Part shown: piece by piece, positions 34,101 to 41,682 of the stretch | How positions within the stretch are numbered: position 1 is the stretch's first letter | How the letters are laid out: each line of letters starts with the position of its first letter | NCBI GenBank assembly: GCA_041477875.1 | Contig: JBGOVA010000002.1 | Coordinates: 1-64,000, forward strand | From: SZUA-430 sp041477875 | GTDB taxonomy: Bacteria; Pseudomonadota; Alphaproteobacteria; Micropepsales; Micropepsaceae | Direction of reading: 5' to 3' | Length of the DNA stretch: 64,000 bases | Made by a program: the position numbers and the translations under genes | Notes under the pieces: model-generated | The model's input: the letters and a program-made list of their open reading frames with translations, nothing else | What the model was told of the DNA's origin: nothing | The model's database searches: none

Positions 34101-35213
34101 TTACTCTGCCGCGGCTTCGAGGCTCGGCGCGCCGCCTTCCATCTGGTGAAGGATGCGCATGTCTTCGGAGATCTGGATGCCGGCCGCCTCGTACTTCTTG
34201 CGCACGCGCGGCGTGATCAGGCCGACGCGCGCAATGGCGGGCAACATCAGATCGTGCAACGAATGGATTTGGCCCGGTGGAAGCTCTGTCAGGATTCCCA
34301 TGTCGGCCGCTTCGCTCAGGCCCTTGAAGAAATCCTCCGGATCGATCTGGGAGTTCTTCAGCACTTCCATGAAGCCCGGGTCGGCGCGGCTGGCCAAGGT
34401 CTGACCGCCGCCGACCTGTGTGCCCTGGACGATCAGATAGATCGCATTGAAGGCGAAGTCGGCGAGTTCCTCGCGCGAGGCTTCGTCGAGCTTCTTGATC
34501 ACCGGGCCCAGGAAGACGTGACCGAACGAGACGTGGCGCGATTCGTCGCGCATGACGTTGAAGGTGATCGCCTTGAGAAGCGGGCAGTTCGTGGCGTGAT
34601 ACATGTTGTTGAAGGCGCCGAGGGCGAGGCCTTCGACGATCATGTTCATGCCGATCATCACTTTTTCGTAGCGATCGGATTTCAATGTCGCGTCGATCAG
34701 CGCCTTGAGCCACGGCGTCATCGGGTAGACCATGGCGATCTTGTCGCAATATTTGGCGTAGACCTCGACGTGGCGCGCTTCGTCCATCGTCTGCGTCGCG
34801 GCGTAAAGCTTCGCGGTCGTGTCGGGCACCGAATGCGTGACGCAGGCCGCCGTCATCAGCGCGCCTTGCTCGCCGTGCAGGAATTGCGAGAGCAACTGCG
34901 CGGTCGAATGCGCGGTGAACGTCTCGCGCTGCGATTTCGACAACTTCGCGAAGAACGGCATTTTGTGGTACACGGACGAACGGTCCGCGATCAGCGGGTT
35001 CGACGGATCGACCTTCGTGTCCCACGGCAGAAGCTCGTCGGAATCCCATTGATTCTGCTTCGCGCGTTTGTAGAGATCCTCGACCTTGCCTTTGCCGAAC
35101 AGGTAGTCGAACGACCACGCGATATCCATCGGGTTGCGATAGAGACCGTCGGGCGTCATGGTCACTTGCCATGCGCCTTTTTTCACAACTTTGCCGACCG
35201 CTTGCGCCGCCAT
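34101..35213 (-). CDS. Ferritin-like diiron protein, putative oxygenase
   Basis: 370-aa soluble protein with a carboxylate-bridged diiron site: Glu115 (HGEQGAL), Glu145 and His148 (DEARHVE), Glu194 (MIVEGLAL), Glu224 and His227 (DESRHVSF), the E...ExxH...E...ExxH pattern of R2-like oxygenases and desaturases. It is not a classic RNR R2, as the radical Tyr context is missing. Upstream lies an adrenodoxin-type ferredoxin gene, a likely electron donor. Its own perfect FNR box is at 35285. GGAGG precedes ATG 35213. Substrate unknown; AurF-like N-oxygenases and lipid-modifying diiron enzymes are candidates. Confidence 0.78.
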   Translation of the reverse strand: MAAQAVGKVVKKGAWQVTMTPDGLYRNPMDIAWSFDYLFGKGKVEDLYKRAKQNQWDSDELLPWDTKVDPSNPLIADRSSVYHKMPFFAKLSKSQRETFTAHSTAQLLSQFLHGEQGALMTAACVTHSVPDTTAKLYAATQTMDEARHVEVYAKYCDKIAMVYPMTPWLKALIDATLKSDRYEKVMIGMNMIVEGLALGAFNNMYHATNCPLLKAITFNVMRDESRHVSFGHVFLGPVIKKLDEASREELADFAFNAIYLIVQGTQVGGGQTLASRADPGFMEVLKNSQIDPEDFFKGLSEAADMGILTELPPGQIHSLHDLMLPAIARVGLITPRVRKKYEAAGIQISEDMRILHQMEGGAPSLEAAAE

Positions 35214-35284
35214 TTCCGTCCTCCGTGTCCGCCAGACCTATGTGGCTTGGTCATGAACACTGACGTAGGCGTCAGCGTTGCGAT

Positions 35285-35298
35285 TTGATTCAGATCAA
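35285..35298 (-). promoter_or_regulatory. Perfect FNR/FixK box for the diiron gene
   Basis: TTGATTCAGATCAA, full TTGAT-N4-ATCAA symmetry. The class II start on the minus strand would be near 35250, 37 nt before the ATG. The -10 is poor, so spacing support is partial. Confidence 0.7.
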
Positions 35299-35340
35299 AA
35301 TTGCCGCGTGGCGTTTCGGCGCGAATGAGAATGAGTGTCG

Positions 35341-35661
35341 TCAGTACTGGCGCGCCGGCGTGCGCACGACGAGGCCTTCGAGCGCGGACGAGACTTTGAT
35401 CTGGCACGAGAGGCGGCTGTTCTCCTTCACGTCGAAGGCGAAGTCGAGCATGTCGCGTTCGAGCTCGTTCATCGGCGGCAGTTTTGCCATCCAGCCGTTC
35501 TCGACGTAGACGTGGCACGTGGCGCAGGCGCAGGCACCGCCGCAATCGCCGTCGATGCCGGGGACGGTATAGCGCACCGCGCCTTCCATCACCGACAGGC
35601 CGTCGGGCACGTCCACGACATGCTCGGTGCCCGAGTGCTCGATGTACTTGATCTTGGCCAT
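35341..35661 (-). CDS. 2Fe-2S ferredoxin, adrenodoxin type
   Basis: 106 aa. Cluster ligands Cys40, Cys46, Cys49 and Cys86 follow C-x5-C-x2-C-x36-C (DCGGACACATCHV ... RLSCQIKV); an additional Cys44 sits within the loop. The DCGG/CATCHVYV sequence and the M-NELERDMLDF helix place it with adrenodoxin/FdxB-type donors for oxygenases. Start at 35661 (AKIKYIEHSG). The FixK-type box at 35747 is 86 bp upstream. The likely partner is the diiron protein encoded 127 bp downstream. Confidence 0.88.
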   Translation of the reverse strand: MAKIKYIEHSGTEHVVDVPDGLSVMEGAVRYTVPGIDGDCGGACACATCHVYVENGWMAKLPPMNELERDMLDFAFDVKENSRLSCQIKVSSALEGLVVRTPARQY

Positions 35662-35746
35662 GCGTGGTCGTGCTCGCCCCACGCTTTCGCCTGAAGCCCG
35701 AGTAATGCTGTCCGGCTGTTGCTATGTGTTGTGCGGCAAGGGCTCA

Positions 35747-35760
35747 TTGATATGGGTCAA
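35747..35760 (-). promoter_or_regulatory. FixK/FNR-type box for the ferredoxin gene
   Basis: TTGATATGGGTCAA. The class II start on the minus strand would be near 35712, a 51-nt leader to the ferredoxin ATG. It is the rightmost such box noticed in the window. Confidence 0.6.
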
Positions 35761-35789
35761 GCGGCGTGTGCGCTGATCGACGTCTGACG

Positions 35790-36038
35790 CCTCGAAAGGT
35801 CTCGAGACCAGGCCACATGGTTGACGGGCAGCAGCTGCGGACTGACCGCAATGGCGACCCCGCGCAGGATCGCCCGCGAGCCGCGCTGCGCGACGAAAAG
35901 AGGGAAAGGCTCAGCGAGAAGAAGGCGATTGCGTTGAGGCTCGCCCAACTTTCCATGATCAAGCGGCCCGTGCTCATCGCGGGTGAGCGCTTGGCTTCAA
36001 GTGGGAGCAATATGGCGCGGTTTTCGGCGCGGGATTGA
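35790..36038 (+). pseudogene. Decayed ArsC/YffB-family gene remnant
   Basis: Plus-strand translation contains the family hallmark LSEKKAIALRLAQLSMIKRPVL (split here: LSEKKAIALRLAQ, SMIKRPVL) of the ArsC/Spx-like YffB proteins. A one-base shift near 35993 is needed to continue into GFKWEQYGAVF, the expected C-terminal GFK...Y motif, and another frame near 35795 gives KGLET, like the family's R-K-x-GL stretch. The N-terminal redox half is missing. So this is a frameshifted 3' remnant, abutting the broken purC. Confidence 0.5.
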
Positions 36039-36531
36039 TGTGGCCGCTGTCGGCTTTTGTCGCGGGACTGAAGACGGGCGGTTCGAGGCGCTGGCTTTCG
36101 GTTAGGCCTCGCGGCAATGCTTCGCCGGCGAGCGTGCCGGCGCCTGCGTATTCCTTCCACGCCGAGCCCGAGAGATAGCCGCGGATCACGCATTCGATCG
36201 GGAACACCTTTGTGCGCCGGCACAACATGGCGCGCCCCGCGATCGCCGTGCGGTGAGGTTTGAGCGCGGGCAGGGCGGCGACGATCTCGTCGGCCGCTGC
36301 GGAAATCAAGTGATGCGCCGCGACATCCTTGAGACGGCCGAACCACCAGGCGCTGATCTGCGTGAGCACGACGCCCTTGAACGGGATCGCCTCGGCCATC
36401 ACCACGTCGAAGGCGCTGATGCGGTCGGTCGCGACGAGCAGCAGGCGGTCGGGATCGACCTCGTAGATGTCGCGCACCTTGCCGCGCCCGAGGCGCTTCA
36501 GCGGTAGATCGCTGGCCGTCATGGGTGTCAT
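35974..36531 (-). pseudogene. purC: SAICAR synthetase, 3'-truncated
   Basis: 185 residues starting MTPMTASDLPLKRLGRGKVRD. The first 165 are a normal PurC N-terminal part: LLLVATDRISAFDVVM, KGVVLTQISAWWF, ECVIRGYLSGSAWKEY and the SPATKADSGH segment. After GH (about 36040) the homology ends and 18 unrelated residues lead to a stop at 35974. Full enzymes are roughly 240-310 aa and need the lost part for ATP and substrate binding, so it is probably non-functional; another purC must exist elsewhere if the strain makes purines. Confidence 0.75.
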
Positions 36532-36629
36532 GGGTCGAAGTCCTGGGTCTCGCGGTTCGTTGACTTTAAGGCGCAAGCCGCACGAAGGTGAGCGCAGTTT
36601 GCGCTTAACCAGGAGAAAATCTTCTCGAC

Positions 36630-37082
36630 ATGCACGCATTCGCGGCAGCCGGCGCCGGGTTTCTTGTCGCCGTGTTGTGGTTCGACCTCATGTTCGACGT
36701 CCAGGCGCGCAGGCAACCGGGCGATACGATTTCTCCCGAGGCGTTGGCATCGATCTCGGCCTACTACCGGCGCGTCACCACCGACGCGCGGCCGATGAAC
36801 CGGCTGATCGCGCTGGTGATGGGTCTGACCTTGCTGGCCATCGTCGTCGAGATCATCCGGGGCGTGGAGCCGTGGTGGACCGGATGGGCCTCCCTCGCGA
36901 TCGCCGCGAGCGCGATTGGATTGGCCCTGGGGCGCACGATTCGAAACGCGGTGCGCCTTGGTGCCGGGAAGGACTCGCTCGACGCGCGAGCGCGTCTCGC
37001 CCGCGCGGTCTACCAGGATCATTTGTACTGTTTCTCGGCCATGGTCTTGGTGGTCGGGCTCCAGCTGGCGGCGCAGGCATGA
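36630..37082 (+). CDS. Small integral membrane protein, unknown
   Basis: 150 aa with four hydrophobic segments (about 5-24, 58-77, 84-102 and 132-148) separated by short Arg-rich loops. I do not recognise the family. ATG 36630 follows AGGAG at a long 14-nt distance. Divergent from the truncated purC; 74 bp before the next gene on the same strand. Confidence 0.6.
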   Translation: MHAFAAAGAGFLVAVLWFDLMFDVQARRQPGDTISPEALASISAYYRRVTTDARPMNRLIALVMGLTLLAIVVEIIRGVEPWWTGWASLAIAASAIGLALGRTIRNAVRLGAGKDSLDARARLARAVYQDHLYCFSAMVLVVGLQLAAQA

Positions 37083-37156
37083 TGCCGCGCATTGTGCCCT
37101 TGCCACCTTCAGCGCACAGACGATAGCGTCGCGCGCCAAAGCGCGGGGTAGGGCTG

Positions 37157-38263
37157 ATGTCGGGTTTCTTTCGGTGGGCGGCGGTCGTTGCCGCCCTTTT
37201 GCTTGTCGTTGGCGCGGCTGGCGTGTTTGCGATGCTGAGCGTGCCGTCGCTTCAAGACGCCGTGTTCGAGCGGGTGGCAACGGCGGCTCTCGGCCAGAAC
37301 CGCGACGCGCTGATGAAGGACGATGCCCTGCGCGCCGTCGTGTGCGGCTCCTCGTCGCCGTTGACCGATCCGAGCCGCGCCAAATCCTGCATCGCGGTGA
37401 TCGCGGGCGGCAAGATCTACTTCGTCGATACCGGGCCGCAATCGTACGGCAAGGTTGCGCAGTTTCGCTTGCCGGTCGAGCGGATCGGCGCGGTCTTCTT
37501 CACCCATTTTCATTCCGATCACGTCGCCGATTTGGGCGAGTTCAATATGAACAGTTGGGGTTTGGGACGCAGCAAGCCGCTCGACGTCTACGGACCGCCC
37601 GGAGTCGAGCGCGTGGTCGCGGGCTTCCAGGAAGCCTATGCGCTGGATGAGGGCTATCGCATCGCCCATCACGGCGCGGATTTCATGCCGCCTGATATCT
37701 GGAAGATGGTGGCGCATCCGGTTGCGATGCCGGGTGAGCCGACGCCGGCGCCCGACCGCACGGCCGTGGTCTTCGATGACGGACAGCTCAAAGTGACCGC
37801 GATCGAAGTCAACCACGAACCTGTCGAGCCGGCCTACGGCTATCGCTTCGACTACAAGGGCCGGTCGATCGTGATCAGCGGCGACACGCGCAAGCACGAG
37901 CCGCTGGCGAAGGCGGCGGCAGGCGCCGACGTTCTCTTCCACGAAGGCCAGGCGCAGCATATGGTCAAGACGCTGCAGGCGATCGCGGCTGCGGGCGGAC
38001 AGAAGCGGCTCGCAAAAATCCTGGGCGATATCCCGAGCTATCACACGTCGCCAGTTCAGGCGGCGGAGATTGCGAACGAGGCGAAGGTGAAACTCCTCGT
38101 GCTCACCCACCTGACGCCGCCGATCGTGAACATCGTTGCCGAGCGGATTTACACGCGGGGCCTCAGCGAAGCGCGCAAAGGCGATTGGGCGATCGCGCAC
38201 GACGGCACGCTGATCGAATTGCCGATCGGGTCGGGCGAGGTGCGCCAGGATTCCATCAACTGA
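37157..38263 (+). CDS. Metallo-beta-lactamase fold hydrolase, membrane anchored
   Basis: 368 aa. An N-terminal helix (VVAALLLVVGAAGVFAML) probably anchors or exports it. The metal motif THFHSDHVADLGE, a later EVNHEPVEPAYGYRF and GDTRKHEPL, and the C-terminal LTHLTPP follow the RNase Z/arylsulfatase-like layout. Exported members are generally hydrolases of unknown substrate, not tRNA processing enzymes. The plus-strand gene 38299 follows after 35 bp. Confidence 0.82.
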   Translation: MSGFFRWAAVVAALLLVVGAAGVFAMLSVPSLQDAVFERVATAALGQNRDALMKDDALRAVVCGSSSPLTDPSRAKSCIAVIAGGKIYFVDTGPQSYGKVAQFRLPVERIGAVFFTHFHSDHVADLGEFNMNSWGLGRSKPLDVYGPPGVERVVAGFQEAYALDEGYRIAHHGADFMPPDIWKMVAHPVAMPGEPTPAPDRTAVVFDDGQLKVTAIEVNHEPVEPAYGYRFDYKGRSIVISGDTRKHEPLAKAAAGADVLFHEGQAQHMVKTLQAIAAAGGQKRLAKILGDIPSYHTSPVQAAEIANEAKVKLLVLTHLTPPIVNIVAERIYTRGLSEARKGDWAIAHDGTLIELPIGSGEVRQDSIN

Positions 38264-38298
38264 AGTGGCGCGCCGGCCGCGCCGGGGTATGATGGCGC

Positions 38299-38574
38299 AT
38301 GTCGCCGATTGCTCTCGTCGCGCTTGGGGCGCTTCTTCTCTATCTCGCGTTGCGCGTCGGGCGAATGAAGCGCTCGCTGCCGTTCGTGTTCGCCTATCCG
38401 CTGTTCGTGATCATCCTGCTGGGCGGGAGCGCGGCGATCTTTGTCGGAGCGACGCATAGCGTGGTCCGGCTCGGCCTTGACGGCGAGGATCCGCGGGCGC
38501 TGATCGGGGTTTACGCCGCGACGGCCGTCGGCGCGCTGGTTCTCTGGTTCGTCGCGCGCCGGGCCATTCGGTAG
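38299..38574 (+). CDS. Small membrane protein, unknown
   Basis: 91 aa with three hydrophobic segments (about 3-18, 29-50, 68-86) and a basic loop RVGRMKRS. Family not recognised. ATG at 38299; no strong ribosome site, but the codon pattern and the short distance to the preceding gene support translation. Confidence 0.5.
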   Translation: MSPIALVALGALLLYLALRVGRMKRSLPFVFAYPLFVIILLGGSAAIFVGATHSVVRLGLDGEDPRALIGVYAATAVGALVLWFVARRAIR

Positions 38575-38713
38575 GGCATGTTTGGCTTAAGTGGAACGAT
38601 GTCGCCGCCTTTGCGGCTCCGAATCAGCCTCACCACAAACGCGGAAAGGTCCGCAAAGTTTCACGAAGCCGGAACCGGCCGTCGACAGCGACCCAAAACG
38701 TCAGACGCGCCAC

Positions 38714-39340
38714 TCAACCGGATGCGGCCTGCGTCGGAAGGGTCGCAGCAAATGCCGCAACGTCCTGCAAAGGGACCCCTGAGACGCAAAGCGGACATTC
38801 CGAGGGGACCCAAAGATTGTTGGGCAGAGTTGCGGCACTCAAGAGCGGAACGCCCTTGCTGGATGCGAACGCGGAAGCTGCGGCGCCCAAGACGAGCAGA
38901 GCGCTGATGGCCACCACGGTTGCTCCGCAGTCCTGCAGGTCATCGAACGTACCCCGCATTGCAGAACCCGCATTGATTACGTCGTCGACGATGGCGACGC
39001 GCTGGTCCCGAAGTTTCTCGCGAAGTGGAGCGGGAACCCTATATCCACCCGGGAATAGGCCGCCCTCGGCAGGCCGCGCAATGCGCTCGGAATACGTGAA
39101 TTGGACGTCCAGCAGCAACGCCGCCATCAGTCCCACAAAGGCTCCCTCGACAAGCGGGCCACAGACGGCGTCCAACTCCAGTTTCGACAGCGGCTCGACG
39201 AGGTTGGCGGCAACGCTCTGCACAGATCGGGGACAGCGACAGAGCGATTCAAGATCGAGCCATAGGTCTCCGTGGTGTCCAGACTCGAGGAGGAAGTGAC
39301 CCTTTCTCGCCGACAACAGCTCCAGAACCTGCTCCTGCAC
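38714..39340 (-). CDS. Orotate-phosphoribosyltransferase-like protein
   Basis: 208 aa. PRPP loop RVAIVDDVINAGSAM, and an OPRT-like N-terminal half (LLSARKGHFLLESGHHGDLWLDL; VCGPLVEGAFVGLMAALLLDVQFTYSER). The C-terminus carries CPLC and no counterpart in PyrE. Compared with true PyrE the catalytic Lys-rich loop is replaced (GLFPGGYRVPAPLREKL), so the substrate may differ. GTG start at 39340 with GGAG upstream. GC content is visibly lower than in flanking genes, hinting at acquisition. Confidence 0.72.
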   Translation of the reverse strand: MQEQVLELLSARKGHFLLESGHHGDLWLDLESLCRCPRSVQSVAANLVEPLSKLELDAVCGPLVEGAFVGLMAALLLDVQFTYSERIARPAEGGLFPGGYRVPAPLREKLRDQRVAIVDDVINAGSAMRGTFDDLQDCGATVVAISALLVLGAAASAFASSKGVPLLSAATLPNNLWVPSECPLCVSGVPLQDVAAFAATLPTQAASG

Positions 39341-39437
39341 GACCTTAGCTCCGCGATTGAGCCATGAAGGGTACCGGCGACTACGGCCTGATGTGACGCC
39401 TTTCGACGGCGTCGGATTTCAGACAGAGACACTACCA

Positions 39438-39465
39438 ACAAAAAGGGCCGCTTGACGCGCGGCCC
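39438..39465 (-). terminator. Intrinsic terminator of the outer-membrane barrel gene
   Basis: GGGCCGC (39445-39451) and GCGGCCC (39459-39465) form a 7-bp stem with a 7-nt loop; on the minus strand TTTTTGTT follows. It lies 26 bp after the stop at 39491. Confidence 0.8.
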
Positions 39466-39490
39466 AGTGCATAGGAGGAGGAATGCGTTG

Positions 39491-40066
39491 CTAGTTCAAC
39501 AGGAAGTCGAAGCGCAGCGTCACGCTTTGATTTTCCTCTTCGTTCTGAGGAAGCGTGCTCTGCGTGAGGTAGGCGTTGTTGACCGCTTCCGAGTAGCGAT
39601 ACTCCAGCCCCAACGCCATTGACGGGGTGAACGAATACGTCACGCCAGCCATGCCTTGATAGGCAAAATTACCGCGCGGCAGCGCCGCGTTGGCGAGCGG
39701 ATCCTCGCCCAAATTGAACTTGCCGAAGCCGCCGCCGACATACGTGCCGAGCGCCCAATCGGTCGTGTAGACGTAATAGCCGTTGGCGGTGATCGACTGC
39801 GCGCCTTCGTCCTGGCTCTCCAAAGGAACCGAAAGACCGGCTGCTTCCGGCGCCAAGCCGCTTTCAGCGCCAAGGCCCGAATGGACACCGACGAAGAAGC
39901 CCTGCTTCCCTTGCGGCACGTCGGCCGCTTTCGCGGACATGCCCAAGTCGGCGTAGACGGTGTTGAGGATGCGGTCGGCCAGCGACAGCTCATCGGCGTG
40001 CGCGGACGCCGATGCCGTCAAGGCACCCGCCGCTGTCATCGCCAAGATCGTCACTGCACGTTTCAT
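39491..40066 (-). CDS. Outer-membrane beta-barrel protein
   Basis: 191 aa. Signal peptide (KRAVTILAMTAAGALTASASAHA) and then alternating amphipathic strands with aromatic girdles (GFFVGVHSGLG, GYYVYTTDWALGTYVGGGFGKF, FAYQGMAGVTYSFTPSMALGLEYRY, VTLRFDFLLN), as in eight-stranded Omp25/OmpA-like porins of alphaproteobacteria. It ends in N rather than F. ATG at 40066; the frame stays open to 40126 without a ribosome site. Confidence 0.78.
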   Translation of the reverse strand: MKRAVTILAMTAAGALTASASAHADELSLADRILNTVYADLGMSAKAADVPQGKQGFFVGVHSGLGAESGLAPEAAGLSVPLESQDEGAQSITANGYYVYTTDWALGTYVGGGFGKFNLGEDPLANAALPRGNFAYQGMAGVTYSFTPSMALGLEYRYSEAVNNAYLTQSTLPQNEEENQSVTLRFDFLLN

Positions 40067-40811
40067 CGTGCGCCAGCCCCGCTCATCAAGCCTTGCAGAG
40101 AGAATCGGTAACCGCCCGCCCCGCAAAGCCCTTTTTCACAAGCCTTACTATGGGCGAGTCTCCCTACGACGCAATTGTCGGCGGCAAAGATTGTCGGACC
40201 CTTGCAGCCAAGACACATAGTTATTGCCTGTGGCCGGCAGAGCACATCCGGGGGTAGAGCGCGGCGCCAAGGTCGCGCCCGGGATGGTTGAATCTCTACG
40301 GTTAAGCCGTCCGCGCAAGGCAGGTATTCCGCCAAATGCCCAGAGGAATCTACTGCGCGGACGCCGGAGTTGCACGCCCGCGATGGGCGACGTCCCACGC
40401 GAGTCTTGAGGGTGCGGTTTGAGGGGAGTGGAGAGGAAGCGGGTCTTGAGAGGCGGTTGGGGCGGGCTGTTAGCACCTTCGTAACGATTTTGACCCTGTG
40501 CCTGGAGTGTTCGAGGGGGCTTTCGGGGCGAGGTGATTCGGTCTGCCTTTTGCCCAGCAGGAGAAGGCTTGGCAGCGAAACATCACCACTGCCGCCCCCT
40601 ATGAGTTGAGGCCATTGAAAGTTCTTTTTGCCGCACCGAGAATTGTGTGCGTGCCCTGGCCCCATTGAGGCGGCGCCGTGCCCTCGCGTCGCCATAATTG
40701 CGCGCGCCTGAAATCTTCTTCATCTGATTGCGGGCCATGGGCAACATGGCTAAGGTCCGCGGTCATTTCACCCCAGCGGCAGTTTTCGAGCGCCCTCAAC
40801 GAAGGCATTGC
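40067..40811. other. Intergenic region, 745 bp
   Basis: No convincing gene. Long frames on both strands here (for example minus 40063-40695) have no family features and shift in composition. The plus strand around 40420-40520 is purine-rich (GAGGGGAGTGGAGAGGAAGC). It must contain the promoters of the barrel gene and the bamB operon. A small RNA cannot be excluded but no tmRNA, RNase P or SRP motif was seen. Confidence 0.5.
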
Positions 40812-41669
40812 GTGAGCGACGTTTTTCAAGAAGTCGAAGAGGAATATCGCCGCGAACAAATGGCGAAATTCTGGGCGAAGTACCGTGTCGCCATCGTTGC
40901 CGGGGTTGCCGCGCTGATCGTGGGTGTCGCAGGCTATCAGGGCTGGTCCTATTGGCGGGCGCGGCAAATCGAGGCGTCCTCGCGCGGGCTCGAGAGCGCC
41001 GCGCAAATGATGGCGCAGGGGTCGGGACAGGAAAAAGAAGCAGCCGACGCGCTCGCCAAGATCGTTGCGACCGGCAGCGGCGGTTATCCGTTGATGGCGC
41101 GGTTCCAGGAGGCGGCCCTGCGTGCCGAACTGGGGGACGTGAAATCCGCGGTTGCCATCTATGATTCGATTGCAGCCAAGGGCTTGGGCGATGCGGTGAT
41201 GCGCGACTATGCGCAGCTGCGCGCCGCCATCCTGCTCAGCGAGATCGCGCCGTTCGACGAAATCAAGAGGCGGCTTGAGCCCTTGGCCAAGGGTGACGGC
41301 GCTTGGCATCTGCAAGCGATGGAAATGCTCGCCTATGCGGCATGGCGCGCCGGCAAGAAAGACGATGCGCTGAAGCTCTACGCCGACATCCAGGCCACGC
41401 CCGGCGCTCCCGCTGGGACCAAGCGGCGTGCGTTGGAAATGGCGGCACTGGTCGGCGCGGGCATGAAGCTGGCGGACATCAAGACGCCCCCGGCGATGCC
41501 GACCGCGCCCGGCGGCAGCGAGCCGCTGTTGCTTCCTCCCACGCCGTCTCCCACGCCTGGCGATCCGAGTTCGCTCCTCGGGCCGAGCCCAACTCCGTCT
41601 CCTACCCCTGAGGATCCCAGCTCACTCCTCGGGCCAAACCCCGCGCCGCCGTCGTCCCCCACGCCCTGA
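40812..41669 (+). CDS. YfgM-like TPR membrane protein
   Basis: 285 aa. GTG at 40812 (GAAGG upstream) gives the conserved start SDVFQEVEEEYRREQMAKFW; then one helix (VAIVAGVAALIVGVAGYQGW) and a periplasmic tetratricopeptide-like domain. In E. coli YfgM sits beside BamB and assists envelope protein folding, and the same order is seen here. The C-terminus has two copies of a 17-residue Pro-rich repeat. A longer frame from 40728 lacks conservation. Confidence 0.85.
   Translation: MSDVFQEVEEEYRREQMAKFWAKYRVAIVAGVAALIVGVAGYQGWSYWRARQIEASSRGLESAAQMMAQGSGQEKEAADALAKIVATGSGGYPLMARFQEAALRAELGDVKSAVAIYDSIAAKGLGDAVMRDYAQLRAAILLSEIAPFDEIKRRLEPLAKGDGAWHLQAMEMLAYAAWRAGKKDDALKLYADIQATPGAPAGTKRRALEMAALVGAGMKLADIKTPPAMPTAPGGSEPLLLPPTPSPTPGDPSSLLGPSPTPSPTPEDPSSLLGPNPAPPSSPTP
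41541..41642 (+). repeat. Two tandem 51-bp repeats coding a Pro-rich tail
   Basis: Copies at 41541-41591 and 41592-41642 encode TPSPTPGDPSSLLGPSP and TPSPTPEDPSSLLGPNP. Third-position differences show the duplication is not recent. Confidence 0.8.
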
Positions 41670-41682
41670 CAACGAGACCCAA

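Noticed and set aside
36545..36600. TTGACTTTAAGGCGCAA before purC as FixK box
   Set aside because: The spacer is 9 nt instead of 6.
40063..40695. 210-codon minus-strand frame upstream of the barrel gene
   Set aside because: No ribosome site or family motif, and it overlaps the barrel gene's signal peptide in another frame. GC-rich DNA opens such frames by chance.
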